From assembly GCF_003688415.1 (NCBI RefSeq), contig NZ_REFJ01000004.1, positions 62,001 through 126,000 on the forward strand: DNA of 64,000 bases. The letters run 5' to 3'. Below the pieces are notes generated by a model, which was given only the letters and a program-made list of their open reading frames with translations, was not told the origin of the DNA and searched no databases. This document shows positions 1-9,949 of the stretch, in pieces. Source of the DNA: Umboniibacter marinipuniceus. Its GTDB lineage: Bacteria; Pseudomonadota; Gammaproteobacteria; Pseudomonadales; DSM-25080. A program made the translations under genes and the position numbers. Position 1 is the stretch's first letter, and each line of letters opens with the position of its first letter.

Positions 1-97
1 ATAACTCCAGCCACTCAGCCTTTATCATCTGCCTCAACTGCCCACACCAATAGGCGTGGGATGCCGCATGGTAACCAGAGAGAAGAAGAATCCTCAC
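1..97 (-). CDS. tRNA-queuosine alpha-mannosyltransferase-like protein, N-terminal fragment cut by the window edge
   Basis: Only about the first 32 codons are inside the window. Reading from a GTG at 97 gives a start RILLLSGYHAASHAYW, which resembles the N-terminus of the DUF3524 glycosyltransferase family (LLLSAY.A.SH..W). Members of that family mannosylate queuosine in tRNA-Asp. The gene begins 4 bases after the aminopeptidase stop and is probably its operon partner. No clear ribosome-binding site precedes the GTG, so the start is tentative. The family assignment rests on a short motif remembered from the family, and the rest of the protein lies outside the window. Confidence 0.55.
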   Translation of the reverse strand, partial: MRILLLSGYHAASHAYWCGQLRQMIKAEWLEL

Positions 98-101
98 CGA
101 A

Positions 102-1409
102 TCAGCGTGCGGCGCCTGGGGCGTTCTTCATCACGTAAAATGCTTTGAGTACCGCCACCAAATTGAACGAGTCCAAACTGCCCGCTAACTCTCGAATGGA
201 GTGCATCGCAAAAGTGGGCACGCCAACGTCAATGGTTTTAACACCCAACTCCGCTGCGGTAATTGGCCCAATAGTGGAACCGCACCCCATATCCGCACGC
301 GTCACGAACGCCTGGCAGGCTACGCCCGCATCAGCACATAGCGTTCTAAACTGAGCCGAGGTCTCGCTTGTCGTTGCGTAACGTTGGTTCGCATTGATCT
401 TGATCACAGGACCTTGATTAAGCAGTGGCCCGTGATTGTTGTCATGCTTGTTAACATAGTTAGGGTGCACACCGTGCGCGTTATCAACGGAAATCATCAT
501 AGAGCGATCTAGCACCCGCGCCACGGTTTCATCGCTACCTAGCCAACGACGTAACAAGCTCTCAAGCATCGGCCCCTGAGCGCCCGTGGCAGACATCGAG
601 CCCACCTCTTCATGATCAGTACAAATCAATACTGTAGAGACATCGGTCCCCGCTGAAATCATTGCTTCAAGCCCAATGTAACAGGACAAAAGGTTATCCA
701 AACGAGCACTGGCGATAAAGTCTTTGTTAATCCCCACCAGGCTGGCACGCTGAACATCGTAAAAGCTCAGTTCGTGATCAAGAATGCTATCTACTTGCAG
801 GTCCGAATAGTTAGCTTCGATGTAATTCAGAAGCAGCGCATTAAGGCTGGGTTTGTGGTCATCATCGCATTGACCAAGCACTGGAGCCATCTGTTCCTGC
901 GGGTTAGGCGCTCCCTTGTCATTGGCTTCTCGGTCAAGATGAATTGCCAAGTTAGGAATAATGGCAATTGGGTCTTCGAAATTCACCAGCAGATTCTGTA
1001 ACTGACCCGCGGTATCACGGATTGTTACCCGCCCTGCGAGGCTCAGGTCACGATCCATCCACGGAGCCCGAAGCACACCGCCGTAGACTTCTACGCCCAA
1101 TTGCCAGTAGCCCTTAGTGTAAATATCCGGCTGCGGCTTGAGTTTGAGATTGGGCGAGTCTGTATGGGCACCAACCATCCGAATGCCAGTTTCAACTTCA
1201 TCGGATAAACCCTTTACAAAGGCTATAATCGACGCATCGTTACGCGTAATGAAGTAGCGCCCGCCACGCTGGAGATCCCATTCGTCGCCTTCACGCAGCC
1301 GCGTAAAGCCAGCATCGATAAGCGCGTTCGCCATGTTCTCTACCGCGTGAAACGGGGTCGGCGAAGCCGCTAGGAAATTAAGTAGTCCACGGTTGAAAGT
1401 ATCGATCAT
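102..1409 (-). CDS. apeB: M18 family aminopeptidase (aspartyl-type, ApeB-like)
   Basis: A cytosolic di-zinc metallopeptidase expected to remove N-terminal residues, preferentially acidic ones, from peptides. The predicted protein is 435 aa, close to the family length of about 430. Visible family signatures are LLNFLAASPTPFHAV near the N-terminus, the metal-binding GAHTDSPNLKLKP segment, TDHEEVGS with the catalytic and ligand glutamates, DMGCGSTIGP, and a C-terminal MHSIRE with the last metal-binding histidine. The ATG at 1409 is chosen because GAGG lies 5 bases upstream. An in-frame ATG at 1436 overlaps the preceding gene and has no ribosome-binding site. The gene follows the alpha/beta hydrolase by 19 bases in a same-strand run. 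Confidence 0.93.
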   Translation of the reverse strand: MIDTFNRGLLNFLAASPTPFHAVENMANALIDAGFTRLREGDEWDLQRGGRYFITRNDASIIAFVKGLSDEVETGIRMVGAHTDSPNLKLKPQPDIYTKGYWQLGVEVYGGVLRAPWMDRDLSLAGRVTIRDTAGQLQNLLVNFEDPIAIIPNLAIHLDREANDKGAPNPQEQMAPVLGQCDDDHKPSLNALLLNYIEANYSDLQVDSILDHELSFYDVQRASLVGINKDFIASARLDNLLSCYIGLEAMISAGTDVSTVLICTDHEEVGSMSATGAQGPMLESLLRRWLGSDETVARVLDRSMMISVDNAHGVHPNYVNKHDNNHGPLLNQGPVIKINANQRYATTSETSAQFRTLCADAGVACQAFVTRADMGCGSTIGPITAAELGVKTIDVGVPTFAMHSIRELAGSLDSFNLVAVLKAFYVMKNAPGAAR

Positions 1410-1428
1410 CACGTCCTCTTGGCTCAAT

Positions 1429-2313
1429 CTAGCCATTGTTATTATCGTAAAGAGAAAGCATTTTTTTCGCTATCTTCTCGGGATTTTCCTGCATAAAACA
1501 ATGCCCCCCTGATTCGCGATATAGTTTCATCTTAGCGTTAAGCTGCGCAACTTCAAGTATTGCTCGCTGTTGAAAAGGGTAAGTTTTATCACCATACAAG
1601 ACATGCATCGGAATAGTAATCCGCTTGATAGCGGCCCGCAGTCTGCGCGCATAGCTACCAAATATCTGCGCCTCTAAGTCTGGCGAGGTTGTCAGGCGTA
1701 CGCCATCTTCGACATCAGTAAAGTTGGCATCGGCAAAGTCGCTTAGCGCCTCAGGATCCCAATTATCGAAAACGCCTTTACCCTGAAGTTGCCCACAGAC
1801 CGCTTCCTTTGATGGGAAATGCTCTCTTCTCCGGCGTGTCATCGCGATCATTGGATGAAGATGACCCAGCCCTGCCGCACATACCAAACGCGTGAACCAA
1901 ACGCTTCGCCTTGGAAGATAGATGGGGTCTAACAGGATGAGTTGATCAAAGAGGCTTGAATGCTTGGCCGCAATTAGCGTGGTGAGTACACCACCGAAGC
2001 TATGCCCACTGCCAATACAGTTTATCCAGTCAGCGCGTTTTGTCTGAATCAGCTCCGCGATCGCCTCGGCCCATTCATTCCACCCCTCGAAGTTTCCGGT
2101 GGCCGGATTACCACCGTGCCCTTGGACTTCTGGCAGAAACAGATCAAAGTTTTCTGCGAGGTGGGTGAATAACTTTTCATAGGTTCGGGGGGAAAAACCG
2201 TTACCGTGTACAAAGACCAGAACGGGTCGGCGACCAATATTCTCAGACTCGTAATAGGCTACGTTAAGCCCTTTGGTAGTGCGGTAATTCCTATAGTTCA
2301 ACACTAGCGACAT
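1429..2313 (-). CDS. alpha/beta hydrolase fold protein
   Basis: A 294-residue alpha/beta hydrolase of unknown substrate. The oxyanion-hole region reads FVHGNGFSPRTY, the nucleophile elbow is GHSFGG (G-x-S-x-G), and a late GGHCFMQE supplies the likely catalytic histidine. No signal peptide is visible, so it is probably cytoplasmic. It sits 12 bases after the 3-hydroxyisobutyrate-dehydrogenase-like gene and 19 bases before the aminopeptidase, so co-transcription is likely. The short spacing suggests a shared transcript but does not reveal a substrate. Esterase, lipase-like or C-C hydrolase activity would all fit the fold. Confidence 0.85.
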   Translation of the reverse strand: MSLVLNYRNYRTTKGLNVAYYESENIGRRPVLVFVHGNGFSPRTYEKLFTHLAENFDLFLPEVQGHGGNPATGNFEGWNEWAEAIAELIQTKRADWINCIGSGHSFGGVLTTLIAAKHSSLFDQLILLDPIYLPRRSVWFTRLVCAAGLGHLHPMIAMTRRRREHFPSKEAVCGQLQGKGVFDNWDPEALSDFADANFTDVEDGVRLTTSPDLEAQIFGSYARRLRAAIKRITIPMHVLYGDKTYPFQQRAILEVAQLNAKMKLYRESGGHCFMQENPEKIAKKMLSLYDNNNG

Positions 2314-2325
2314 AGCTTACACCTA

Positions 2326-3207
2326 TTAATATTCGATGTTATCAATATGTTGCAAGCGCGCTAATAGGCTAGAGGTATCCCAGCGACCGCCACCGGCACG
2401 CTGCACATCACCATAAAATTGATCTACCAAGGCCGTTATCGGAACGCTCGCACCTTGCTGGTCGGCTTCCGCCAAAACTATCGCTAGATCCTTGCGCATC
2501 CAGTCTACCGCAAAACCATGCTCGTACTCGCCCGCTAACATCGTTTGGTAGCGATTTTCCATTTGCCAAGACTGCGCGGCTCCCTTCGAAATCACCTCAA
2601 TCACCGCGGCGGCATCAAGGCCCGCCTTCTGGGCAAAATGTAATCCCTCTGAAAGCCCTTGAACAACCCCTGCAATACAGATCTGATTGACCATTTTAGT
2701 CAACTGACCAGAACCCACGGGGCCCATTAACTTCACCGATTGAGCGAAATGATTTATCAGCGGCACGGCGCGATCGAACACACTTTGATCTCCACCGCAC
2801 ATGACTGTGAGCTTGCCATTTTCGGCGCCAGCTTGACCGCCGGATACCGGCGCATCAATGAAGGCTAATCCCAATGCGTTAGCAGCTTCACCAAGCTCTC
2901 GGGCCACGTCAGCTGAAGCGGTAGTATGATCCACAAACACGCTGCCGGGCTTCATCGCTGCAAAGGCTCCCTCTTCGCCCAAACAAACGGAGCGAATGTC
3001 GTTATCATTCCCTACACAGGCAAAAACAAAATCAGCCTCCGCCACTGCGGCGGCCGGAGTAGGTTGCGCCACCCCAGGGTAGCTCTCGAGCCAGCGCTGC
3101 GCCTTCTCAACGCTGCGGTTATAGACCACCACTTGGTGCCCAGCCTTTGCTAAATACCCCGCCATAGGGAAACCCATGACGCCTAGGCCTAAAAATGCAA
3201 CCTTCAT
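2326..3207 (-). CDS. NAD(P)-dependent beta-hydroxyacid dehydrogenase (3-hydroxyisobutyrate dehydrogenase family)
   Basis: The 293-residue protein has the beta-hydroxyacid dehydrogenase plan. A Rossmann nucleotide-binding motif GLGVMGFPMA lies at the N-terminus, followed by the substrate-binding signature DAPVSGGQAGAENG near residues 117-130 and the catalytic lysine region GSGQLTKMVNQ near 165. Family members oxidise 3-hydroxyisobutyrate or reduce tartronate semialdehyde and similar substrates, and sequence alone does not decide which applies here. Valine catabolism genes are not adjacent, so mmsB is not asserted. The ATG is preceded by AGGA. It lies 10 bases downstream of uppP. Confidence 0.87.
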   Translation of the reverse strand: MKVAFLGLGVMGFPMAGYLAKAGHQVVVYNRSVEKAQRWLESYPGVAQPTPAAAVAEADFVFACVGNDNDIRSVCLGEEGAFAAMKPGSVFVDHTTASADVARELGEAANALGLAFIDAPVSGGQAGAENGKLTVMCGGDQSVFDRAVPLINHFAQSVKLMGPVGSGQLTKMVNQICIAGVVQGLSEGLHFAQKAGLDAAAVIEVISKGAAQSWQMENRYQTMLAGEYEHGFAVDWMRKDLAIVLAEADQQGASVPITALVDQFYGDVQRAGGGRWDTSSLLARLQHIDNIEY

Positions 3208-3217
3208 ATAATAAGTC

Positions 3218-4009
3218 CTATACCAACACTACGATGAGAAGTAAGCCAAGAGCGAAACGATAAATCACAAAGGGCAACATACCCAATTGATCCAACCATC
3301 GCATGAACAATTTGATACATACGAATGCACTAATAAATGAGACCACCAAGCCAAACAGCACCGGAAGCCAGTCAACACTTGGCGACTCCAGTAGCTCTAA
3401 GGTCTTATAGGAGCCCGCTGCCGTAATGAGGGGTATGGAGAGCAAAAACGAGATGCTCGCCGCTGCTTCGCGCTTGTAACCAAGCAGTAGCGCTGTGGTC
3501 ATGGTGATCCCCGAACGCGACGTCCCCGGAATCAGAGCTAAGGCTTGAGCGAAACCAATCCAAAGCATATGCCGTAGGGTGATTGCTTCACGCTCCTTGA
3601 TACGTTTGCCGCTGACATCGGCGTACCACAAGAGCGCGCCAAATAAGATGGTGGTGGCGGCAATCACCCAACCTGAGCGCAAATAAAGTTCGACAATATC
3701 ATTGAGTAGTAGACCCGCGATAACAGCAGGAATGGTTGCGAATACAAGCATCCAAGCTAACTGTGAATCCTGGTTACGGGTACCAAGGAACCAACCAAAC
3801 CACGCCGTTGCCAAGCGGATGACTTCATGACGAAAGTAAATGACTACGGCCAAAAGTGTGCCGACATGTACCGCTACGTCGAATGCCAAACCCTGATCTG
3901 GCCACCCGAAGACTTCGGCGGGAAGAATTAAATGTGCCGAGCTACTAATCGGCAAAAATTCCGTCAATCCTTGTATCACGGCCAAGACAAAGGCCTGAAA
4001 TAAATCCAT
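3218..4009 (-). CDS. uppP: undecaprenyl-diphosphate phosphatase UppP (BacA)
   Basis: An integral inner-membrane phosphatase that regenerates undecaprenyl phosphate, the lipid carrier for peptidoglycan and other envelope polymers. The 263-residue protein is almost entirely hydrophobic. It carries both family signatures: EFLPISSSAHL near the N-terminus and PGTSRSG near residues 170-176, which contain the catalytic glutamate, serine and arginine. The start at 4009 is chosen because GGAG lies 5 bases upstream. The longer reading from 4045 would overlap the end of tsaB. With this start there are 13 bases between the two genes. Length fits the family (about 265-275 aa). Confidence 0.96.
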   Translation of the reverse strand: MDLFQAFVLAVIQGLTEFLPISSSAHLILPAEVFGWPDQGLAFDVAVHVGTLLAVVIYFRHEVIRLATAWFGWFLGTRNQDSQLAWMLVFATIPAVIAGLLLNDIVELYLRSGWVIAATTILFGALLWYADVSGKRIKEREAITLRHMLWIGFAQALALIPGTSRSGITMTTALLLGYKREAAASISFLLSIPLITAAGSYKTLELLESPSVDWLPVLFGLVVSFISAFVCIKLFMRWLDQLGMLPFVIYRFALGLLLIVVLV

Positions 4010-4022
4010 TACAACTCCAATA

Positions 4023-4730
4023 TTATGATTGTTTAAACTGATCAACCAGTTTAACGCGTTTCTTCCAACTCACTTCATTGCGCAGGTAAATCGGCTCAAC
4101 GCTATCCGCTACACTCGCTTCGCCACGAACAAATGGTGCCACCGCTAAGCGGGCGATGTAACTGGCACGCGGATCTATCTGCCCCACGAACTGTGTACCC
4201 GCCGATTGCTGTTGCGCTTCAGCGATCATCGAAAACCCACTGCCAATGATTAGCTCGTCCGCTGCCGAAACTTCTATTTCATCCGGTGAAATGAGCCGAT
4301 CCGAAAGCACTGGCGTTATCGTCTCGCCGGCTCGCTCCCATATTGCTTCGTAACATTCAGACATTCGCGCGTCCTGAATAACGTGACAACGGGAGACTTG
4401 GTGTTCTTCAATGGCTTGGAACGCCATGGCTGCAAGCGTAGACACTCCAACTACCGGTTTATCCACTGAGAAAGCTAATCCCTGCACAACCCCTAGACAG
4501 ATTCGCAATCCCGTAAAACTGCCAGGGCCGGCACCATAGGCAATACAATCAACGTCTTTAAGTGTCAGCTGAGCTTCAGTCAACACCTCATCTACCATTG
4601 GCAGAAGTCGCTTAGTGTGTTGTCGAGCTGCCTGCTCAAATCGCTCAACGCTAGAGCTTTCACTCAGAAGTGCTACTGAACACGCATCGGTAGAGGTATC
4701 AAGGGCCAAAATAGTGGGGAGTTTAGACAT
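4023..4730 (-). CDS. tsaB: tRNA threonylcarbamoyladenosine biosynthesis protein TsaB
   Basis: TsaB is the partner and scaffold of TsaD in attaching the threonylcarbamoyl group to A37 of ANN-decoding tRNAs. The 235-residue protein starts with the ASKHA-type phosphate motif ILALDTSTDACSVAL. It carries ARQHTKRLLPMVDEVL and the family hallmark YGAGPGSFTGLRI near residues 65-77. It is cytoplasmic. It lies just upstream of uppP on the same strand and is separated from adk by a probable terminator, so it likely has its own promoter in the 4731-4799 gap. Confidence 0.95.
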   Translation of the reverse strand: MSKLPTILALDTSTDACSVALLSESSSVERFEQAARQHTKRLLPMVDEVLTEAQLTLKDVDCIAYGAGPGSFTGLRICLGVVQGLAFSVDKPVVGVSTLAAMAFQAIEEHQVSRCHVIQDARMSECYEAIWERAGETITPVLSDRLISPDEIEVSAADELIIGSGFSMIAEAQQQSAGTQFVGQIDPRASYIARLAVAPFVRGEASVADSVEPIYLRNEVSWKKRVKLVDQFKQS

Positions 4731-4746
4731 GACTTTTCCCTCGCAG

Positions 4747-4777
4747 AAAACAAAACAGGCCCCGTTTAAGGAGCCCG
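4747..4777 (-). terminator. probable intrinsic terminator of adk
   Basis: On the minus strand, just after the adk stop, GGCTCC and GGGGCC (4775-4770 and 4763-4758) can pair with one G-U wobble around a 6-base loop. The run TGTTTTGTTTT follows. This hairpin plus interrupted T-tract separates adk from tsaB. Confidence 0.5.
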
Positions 4778-4799
4778 TAGCAATGAACGCAATACTAAG

Positions 4800-5444
<645 letters not shown>

Positions 5445-5623
5445 TTACTTTTCCTCTGATCGCTGATTGCCGCGACATGAATAACAATTTGTTTCACCAA
5501 TAAACACATCTAGCCTACGTGAAGTAAGTACTCACGGCTAGCGGCCTGTGAAATTTGCCCACATTTTAAAGTAATTATCGTGAACTTCCCAGTGCCAAAT
5601 AACTGCCATTTCGGTAGTGAATT

Positions 5624-6424
5624 CTAATCTTTGCACTTAGCCGCTTGCCAAAGGGTTTCCATTTCTTCGAGACTTGCCGATTTCAAAGAACGACCCTGAC
5701 CGCTCAAGCTCTCTTCGATAAAACTAAAGCGCTGATAAAATTTTTCATTGGTCCGACGTAGCGCGGCGTTTTGATCCAACTCGAGAGCCCTAACCAAATT
5801 AATAACGCTAAACAGGAGGTCACCAAGTTCCTCCTCAACAGCATCCATGTTGGCCGATGCTATCGCCTCTTCCACCTCAGCCAACTCTTCATGAACCTTG
5901 GCTAAGACCTGAAGACTATCAGGCCAATCGAAGCCGACCTTTGCCGCTTTCTTCTGCAGAGCCAACGCACGATCAGCAGGAGGTTGCGCTCGACTCACTG
6001 AATCTAAGTATCGGACAGTTGCACGAGGTTTTTCGCTCTGCTTGATCTTATTCCAGTTGTCGCGAATCTCCTCATCGCTAAGTACATGGCTTGGATCACG
6101 CGAGCTCTCTAGGGTTCCATCTGGAAAAACATGGGGATGGCGGCGAAGAAGCTTCGCCACAATGCCGTCAACCACCTCCGCAAAGCTGAAATGCTGATCT
6201 TCTTCGGCTAAGCGACTGTAAAACACTACCTGAAAGAGGAGATCGCCAAGCTCCTCACAGAGGTTTTCCATGTCGGCACGATCGATAGCATCAACCACTT
6301 CGTAGGTTTCTTCAATAGTATGAGGAACAACCGAAGCGTAGTCCTGCTTTATGTCCCACGGACACCCCGTTTGTGGGTCTCTCAGACGAGACATCAAGCC
6401 GATGAGATCCGCTAAGTTATGCAT
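5624..6424 (-). CDS. mazG: nucleoside triphosphate pyrophosphohydrolase MazG
   Basis: MazG hydrolyses (d)NTPs to monophosphates and pyrophosphate and modulates ppGpp-linked stress. Two tandem MazG domains are visible. The first, at roughly residues 10-110, has CPWDIKQDYASVVPHTIEET and ENLCEELGDLLFQVV. The second, around 165-240, has EELAEVEEAI and EEELGDLLFSVINL, with the E-E-x-x-D metal-binding pattern in each. The start at 6424 (MHNLADL) gives 266 aa, matching the family. It overlaps the relA stop as ATGCATAA, which suggests translational coupling. A longer reading to 6457 would lie inside relA. Confidence 0.95.
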   Translation of the reverse strand: MHNLADLIGLMSRLRDPQTGCPWDIKQDYASVVPHTIEETYEVVDAIDRADMENLCEELGDLLFQVVFYSRLAEEDQHFSFAEVVDGIVAKLLRRHPHVFPDGTLESSRDPSHVLSDEEIRDNWNKIKQSEKPRATVRYLDSVSRAQPPADRALALQKKAAKVGFDWPDSLQVLAKVHEELAEVEEAIASANMDAVEEELGDLLFSVINLVRALELDQNAALRRTNEKFYQRFSFIEESLSGQGRSLKSASLEEMETLWQAAKCKD

Positions 6425-8669
6425 TGGCGGACTTCTTTGAATCAATTCGCTGAGCACTGATAACGTTGGGCAGCTGGTTTAACACGCTAATGAGCTGAGC
6501 AAGCGAGTGGATACTATCCACTTCGCACTCAATACTCATATCTACGGTACTACTATCTCGATCTGATTTGGTGCTGATCGCAGTAACGTTGACACTCTCC
6601 AGATCCAGTACCGTAGTGACGTCTCGGAGCAACCCGGTTCTATCCCACGCCTCAATTTTTAGCTGCGCGACATAACGGTCTTCCTGTTGGCCGCCCCAAC
6701 TGAGCTTAATGATCCGCTCAGGTTCGTCCTGCATGAACTGTAGTGCCGTTGGGCAGTCGCTACTGTGAACGATAACAACCCTTCGGTTATCAACAAAGCC
6801 AGTGATATCAGTATCTGAACTCGGTGAACAGCAGCTACCAAACTCCATAGCAAGATTGCCCAAACCGTTGATGGCAGGCCCAGATTCCTGCTGGTGTTTA
6901 GACTGAACGGGCAACAATCCGTGACTTCCTGGACCATTCTCCAGTTCCAGTGCCGCACTAATCACATCCATTACGCCGAGGTCGCTGGCCCCAACGGCCG
7001 CATAAAGGTCATCTAGACTTTCGAAACCAAGCCGTTCATAGAGCGCTTGAAAGTCAATACTCATCAACCCAAGCCGCTTGAACTCTCGGTCCAACAACAT
7101 GCCGCCGTCGGCAACATTTTGATCGCGTGCTTGCTGGCGGAACCAGTGACTAATATTGGTTTTTGCCCGCGAGGTAACGATGTAGCCCAAGGAGTCGTCC
7201 AACCAAGAACGACTGGGCGCCTCTCTACGACCGGTGATAATTTCCACTTGATCACCGTTACGAAGGTTCTGATTTAGCGGTACAACTCTCCCATTGACCT
7301 TGGCGCCTCGGCAGCGATGACCAACTTCGGTATGAACTTGATAGGCAAAATCCAACGCGGTGGCCCCAAGAGGTAGATCTACAACATGGCCTTCGGGAGT
7401 AAAAACATAGACCCTGTCCTGAATAATCCCCACTCGAATCTGTTCAGCGAACGCCGCCCTACTGCCCTCTTCCTCATGCCAGCTTAAGACGTTGCGTAAC
7501 CAGTCCATCTTCTGCTCGTAGGCATTGGCTGACTTCTCCATGTCCGCACCTTTGTAACGCCAGTGCGCACAGACGCCAAACTCTGCTTCTTCGTGCATCT
7601 CATTGGTGCGAATCTGAACTTCAATTACCTTACCTTCTGGCCCCACTACAGCAGTGTGAAGTGATCGGTAACCATTCTCTTTTGGAGAGGCGATATAATC
7701 GTCGAATTCATGGGGAATGTTACGCCACAATGCATGAACCAAACCCAGCACCGAGTAGCAGTCTCGCGTAGAGTCAACCAAAATACGTACTGCTCGGATG
7801 TCATACACCTGAGAGAAAGCAATTTCTTTTTTGAGCATTTTCTTCCAGATGGAAAAAATATGTTTAGCTCTACCTTCAACCACGCCATGAATACCCGCTT
7901 CACCCAGTACGTTGTTCAAGCGGCCTATCATCATAGCGATGTATTCCTGCCTAGCAACGCGCTTTTCATCAAGCTGTTTGGCAATTTCTTTGTAGGTTTC
8001 GGCTTCTAGATAGCGAAAAGCAAGATCCTCTAGCTCCCATTTAAGATGACCAATACCTAAGCGATGGGCAAGCGGAGCGTAGACATCGCGTACTTCCCTC
8101 GCAACGCGAATTTGCTTCTCGGGATCATTAAATTTAACGGTTCGAATAGCGCAAGTTCGCTCAACAATCTTGATCAAGCCAACACGAACGTCATCGATCA
8201 TGGCCACCAGCATTTTGCGTACCGATTCAATCTGATCTGCCTCGGCTTGGCCAAACGCCCCAGACGAATCATTGCGGAGCGCGCCAATAACCGCCATACG
8301 TAAGACACCATCAATGAGATCTGCAACGGCGCTCCCGAACAGTTGCTTCACTTCGTTAAGATCCACTTTTTCTTCACGCACACAGCGGTAAATAGCCGCC
8401 GCAACCAGTGTTTCCACATCGCAATGGAGCTCAGCCAGCACCTCGACCATTTCTAGGCCAAATTCGAGGGTACTTACTTCGCCACCACCCCAAACATTAT
8501 TCTCAGCAATAGCTCGTTGTTCTACCGCGTCCGCAAACTCAATGGCGATGGTTAACTGACTCTGCTGCTCGGGCGTCAGTCCGAAACGATGGCGAAACTT
8601 TTCTGACCAAGCGACTAGGTCAATTCGCCCCTCAGGGCATAGCGGGTGATCATCGCGAACTTTTACCAT
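6417..8669 (-). CDS. relA: GTP pyrophosphokinase RelA (ppGpp synthetase I)
   Basis: Ribosome-associated (p)ppGpp synthetase that drives the stringent response, 750 aa. The N-terminal hydrolase-like domain (about 50-200) lacks the His-Asp pair needed for hydrolysis, as in monofunctional RelA. The synthetase domain follows, with YDIRAVRILVDS, SPKENGYRSLHTAV and EVQIRTNEMHEEAEFG. A TGS domain begins at DRVYVFTPEGHVVDLP. The zinc-finger-like region around FGSCCSPSSDTDITGFV and a C-terminal ACT domain complete the protein. It is 20 bases downstream of rlmD and overlaps mazG, the classical rlmD-relA-mazG order. Confidence 0.97.
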   Translation of the reverse strand: MVKVRDDHPLCPEGRIDLVAWSEKFRHRFGLTPEQQSQLTIAIEFADAVEQRAIAENNVWGGGEVSTLEFGLEMVEVLAELHCDVETLVAAAIYRCVREEKVDLNEVKQLFGSAVADLIDGVLRMAVIGALRNDSSGAFGQAEADQIESVRKMLVAMIDDVRVGLIKIVERTCAIRTVKFNDPEKQIRVAREVRDVYAPLAHRLGIGHLKWELEDLAFRYLEAETYKEIAKQLDEKRVARQEYIAMMIGRLNNVLGEAGIHGVVEGRAKHIFSIWKKMLKKEIAFSQVYDIRAVRILVDSTRDCYSVLGLVHALWRNIPHEFDDYIASPKENGYRSLHTAVVGPEGKVIEVQIRTNEMHEEAEFGVCAHWRYKGADMEKSANAYEQKMDWLRNVLSWHEEEGSRAAFAEQIRVGIIQDRVYVFTPEGHVVDLPLGATALDFAYQVHTEVGHRCRGAKVNGRVVPLNQNLRNGDQVEIITGRREAPSRSWLDDSLGYIVTSRAKTNISHWFRQQARDQNVADGGMLLDREFKRLGLMSIDFQALYERLGFESLDDLYAAVGASDLGVMDVISAALELENGPGSHGLLPVQSKHQQESGPAINGLGNLAMEFGSCCSPSSDTDITGFVDNRRVVIVHSSDCPTALQFMQDEPERIIKLSWGGQQEDRYVAQLKIEAWDRTGLLRDVTTVLDLESVNVTAISTKSDRDSSTVDMSIECEVDSIHSLAQLISVLNQLPNVISAQRIDSKKSANA

Positions 8670-8689
8670 CTTACTAACTTTTCCTTGTT

Positions 8690-9949
8690 CTAAGTGCGCG
8701 TTAACAACACGATAGTTTCCGAATGAACGGTATTCGGGAACATGTCAGCTAATGCGAGTCGTTCTATACTAAAGCCACCCGCCACCAATATGGTTAAGTC
8801 TCGAGCTAAAGTGCTCGTATCACACGATACGTAGACAAGACGTTCGACATTCTGGGCTTTAGACAACTGCTCACAGAGGTGTTGAGCGCCGGCCCTGGGC
8901 GGGTCTAATAGTGCTTTATTAAAATTATTTAAGGCTAACTGGGTACCAAAGAGGTCAACACTCTGGTAGCTAATGCGATCTGAGATATCTACCTCAACCG
9001 CTTCGGTGGCACGCCTCACCATCGCGTCGCTTCCTTCGAAGCCAACAACAGCGGCCCCTTTGACCGCCATTGGCACACTAAAGTTCCCCAACCCTGAAAA
9101 GAAATCGGCGACTGAGTCGCCCTCTTCGAGCGCCATCCATTCCAACGCCCGCGCAACCATCTCTTGATTAATCTTGTCATTGGCCTGCAAGAAGTCACCC
9201 GGATGGTAAGTTACCTCAGTGCCGTGACTGCTTACTATCCAGGGCGTATCCACTATCCATTGGCTTTCCAGCGAAATCTTGAGGGCCATGCTTGGCAGGG
9301 CTTGAAATTCGGCGAGCGCATCAGCTGACAATGGCTCGGTAAGCCTCAGGTGAACGCCTACTTTGTCATCCAGAGCGAGAAGATCAATATGCGAGACCGC
9401 ACGTTGTTGGGCCAAGAGTGGTTTGATCGCTTTAAGTGCGTTATTTAGCGACGGCCTCAAGTTGTAACAGTCATCAATATCAACGATTCGATTTGACTTA
9501 GCTTGACGAAACCCCACCCGTAACTTGCCGCCGCGATAACTCACCGCGAGCCGAGCACGTCGACGGTAGCCACTATCCTCAGCACTGATCACCTCAACGT
9601 CAGGCAAACTGTCCAGCGCCAAACCATGAAGAAAGCGAGTTAGCCTGTCGGCCTTGAAGGCCAATTGCCCTGCTGGCGCCACATGCTGAAGTTGGCAACC
9701 TCCGCAATCACTTGCATACCGACAAGGTGGCTTTCGCCGAGTCTCGCTGGCTTCAAGTACTTTTAATAACTTCGGCGGCTTCGCTGCCAGCACAGATATC
9801 CTTTCTCCCGGGATCGCTCCCGCGACAAAAAGGCGCTTCGAACCAACATGTAATGCCCCCTCGCCATGATCACCCCATGCCAAGACTTCAGTCTCTACAG
9901 GCTTAGGCTCCCGGTCACGACTTATTGACGAACGCCAGCGATTACTCAC
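8690..9949 (-). CDS. rlmD: 23S rRNA (uracil(1939)-C(5))-methyltransferase RlmD
   Basis: SAM-dependent enzyme that makes 5-methyluridine at position 1939 of 23S rRNA. The 419-residue protein has an N-terminal TRAM-like region and the iron-sulfur cysteine cluster PCRYASDCGGCQLQH. The methyltransferase core has DFFSGLGNFSVPMA, then DPPRAGAQ, and the catalytic cysteine lies in YVSCDTSTLARDL. The start is taken as the GTG at 9949. GGAG lies 6 bases upstream, and the GTG overlaps the cysM stop (GTGAGTAA). The ATG at 9994 lies well within cysM and would add 15 residues unlike the family. Confidence 0.94.
   Translation of the reverse strand: MSNRWRSSISRDREPKPVETEVLAWGDHGEGALHVGSKRLFVAGAIPGERISVLAAKPPKLLKVLEASETRRKPPCRYASDCGGCQLQHVAPAGQLAFKADRLTRFLHGLALDSLPDVEVISAEDSGYRRRARLAVSYRGGKLRVGFRQAKSNRIVDIDDCYNLRPSLNNALKAIKPLLAQQRAVSHIDLLALDDKVGVHLRLTEPLSADALAEFQALPSMALKISLESQWIVDTPWIVSSHGTEVTYHPGDFLQANDKINQEMVARALEWMALEEGDSVADFFSGLGNFSVPMAVKGAAVVGFEGSDAMVRRATEAVEVDISDRISYQSVDLFGTQLALNNFNKALLDPPRAGAQHLCEQLSKAQNVERLVYVSCDTSTLARDLTILVAGGFSIERLALADMFPNTVHSETIVLLTRT

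Noticed and set aside
7710-8009. Frames antisense to relA
   Set aside because: Entirely inside a well-supported gene and without motifs or start signals.
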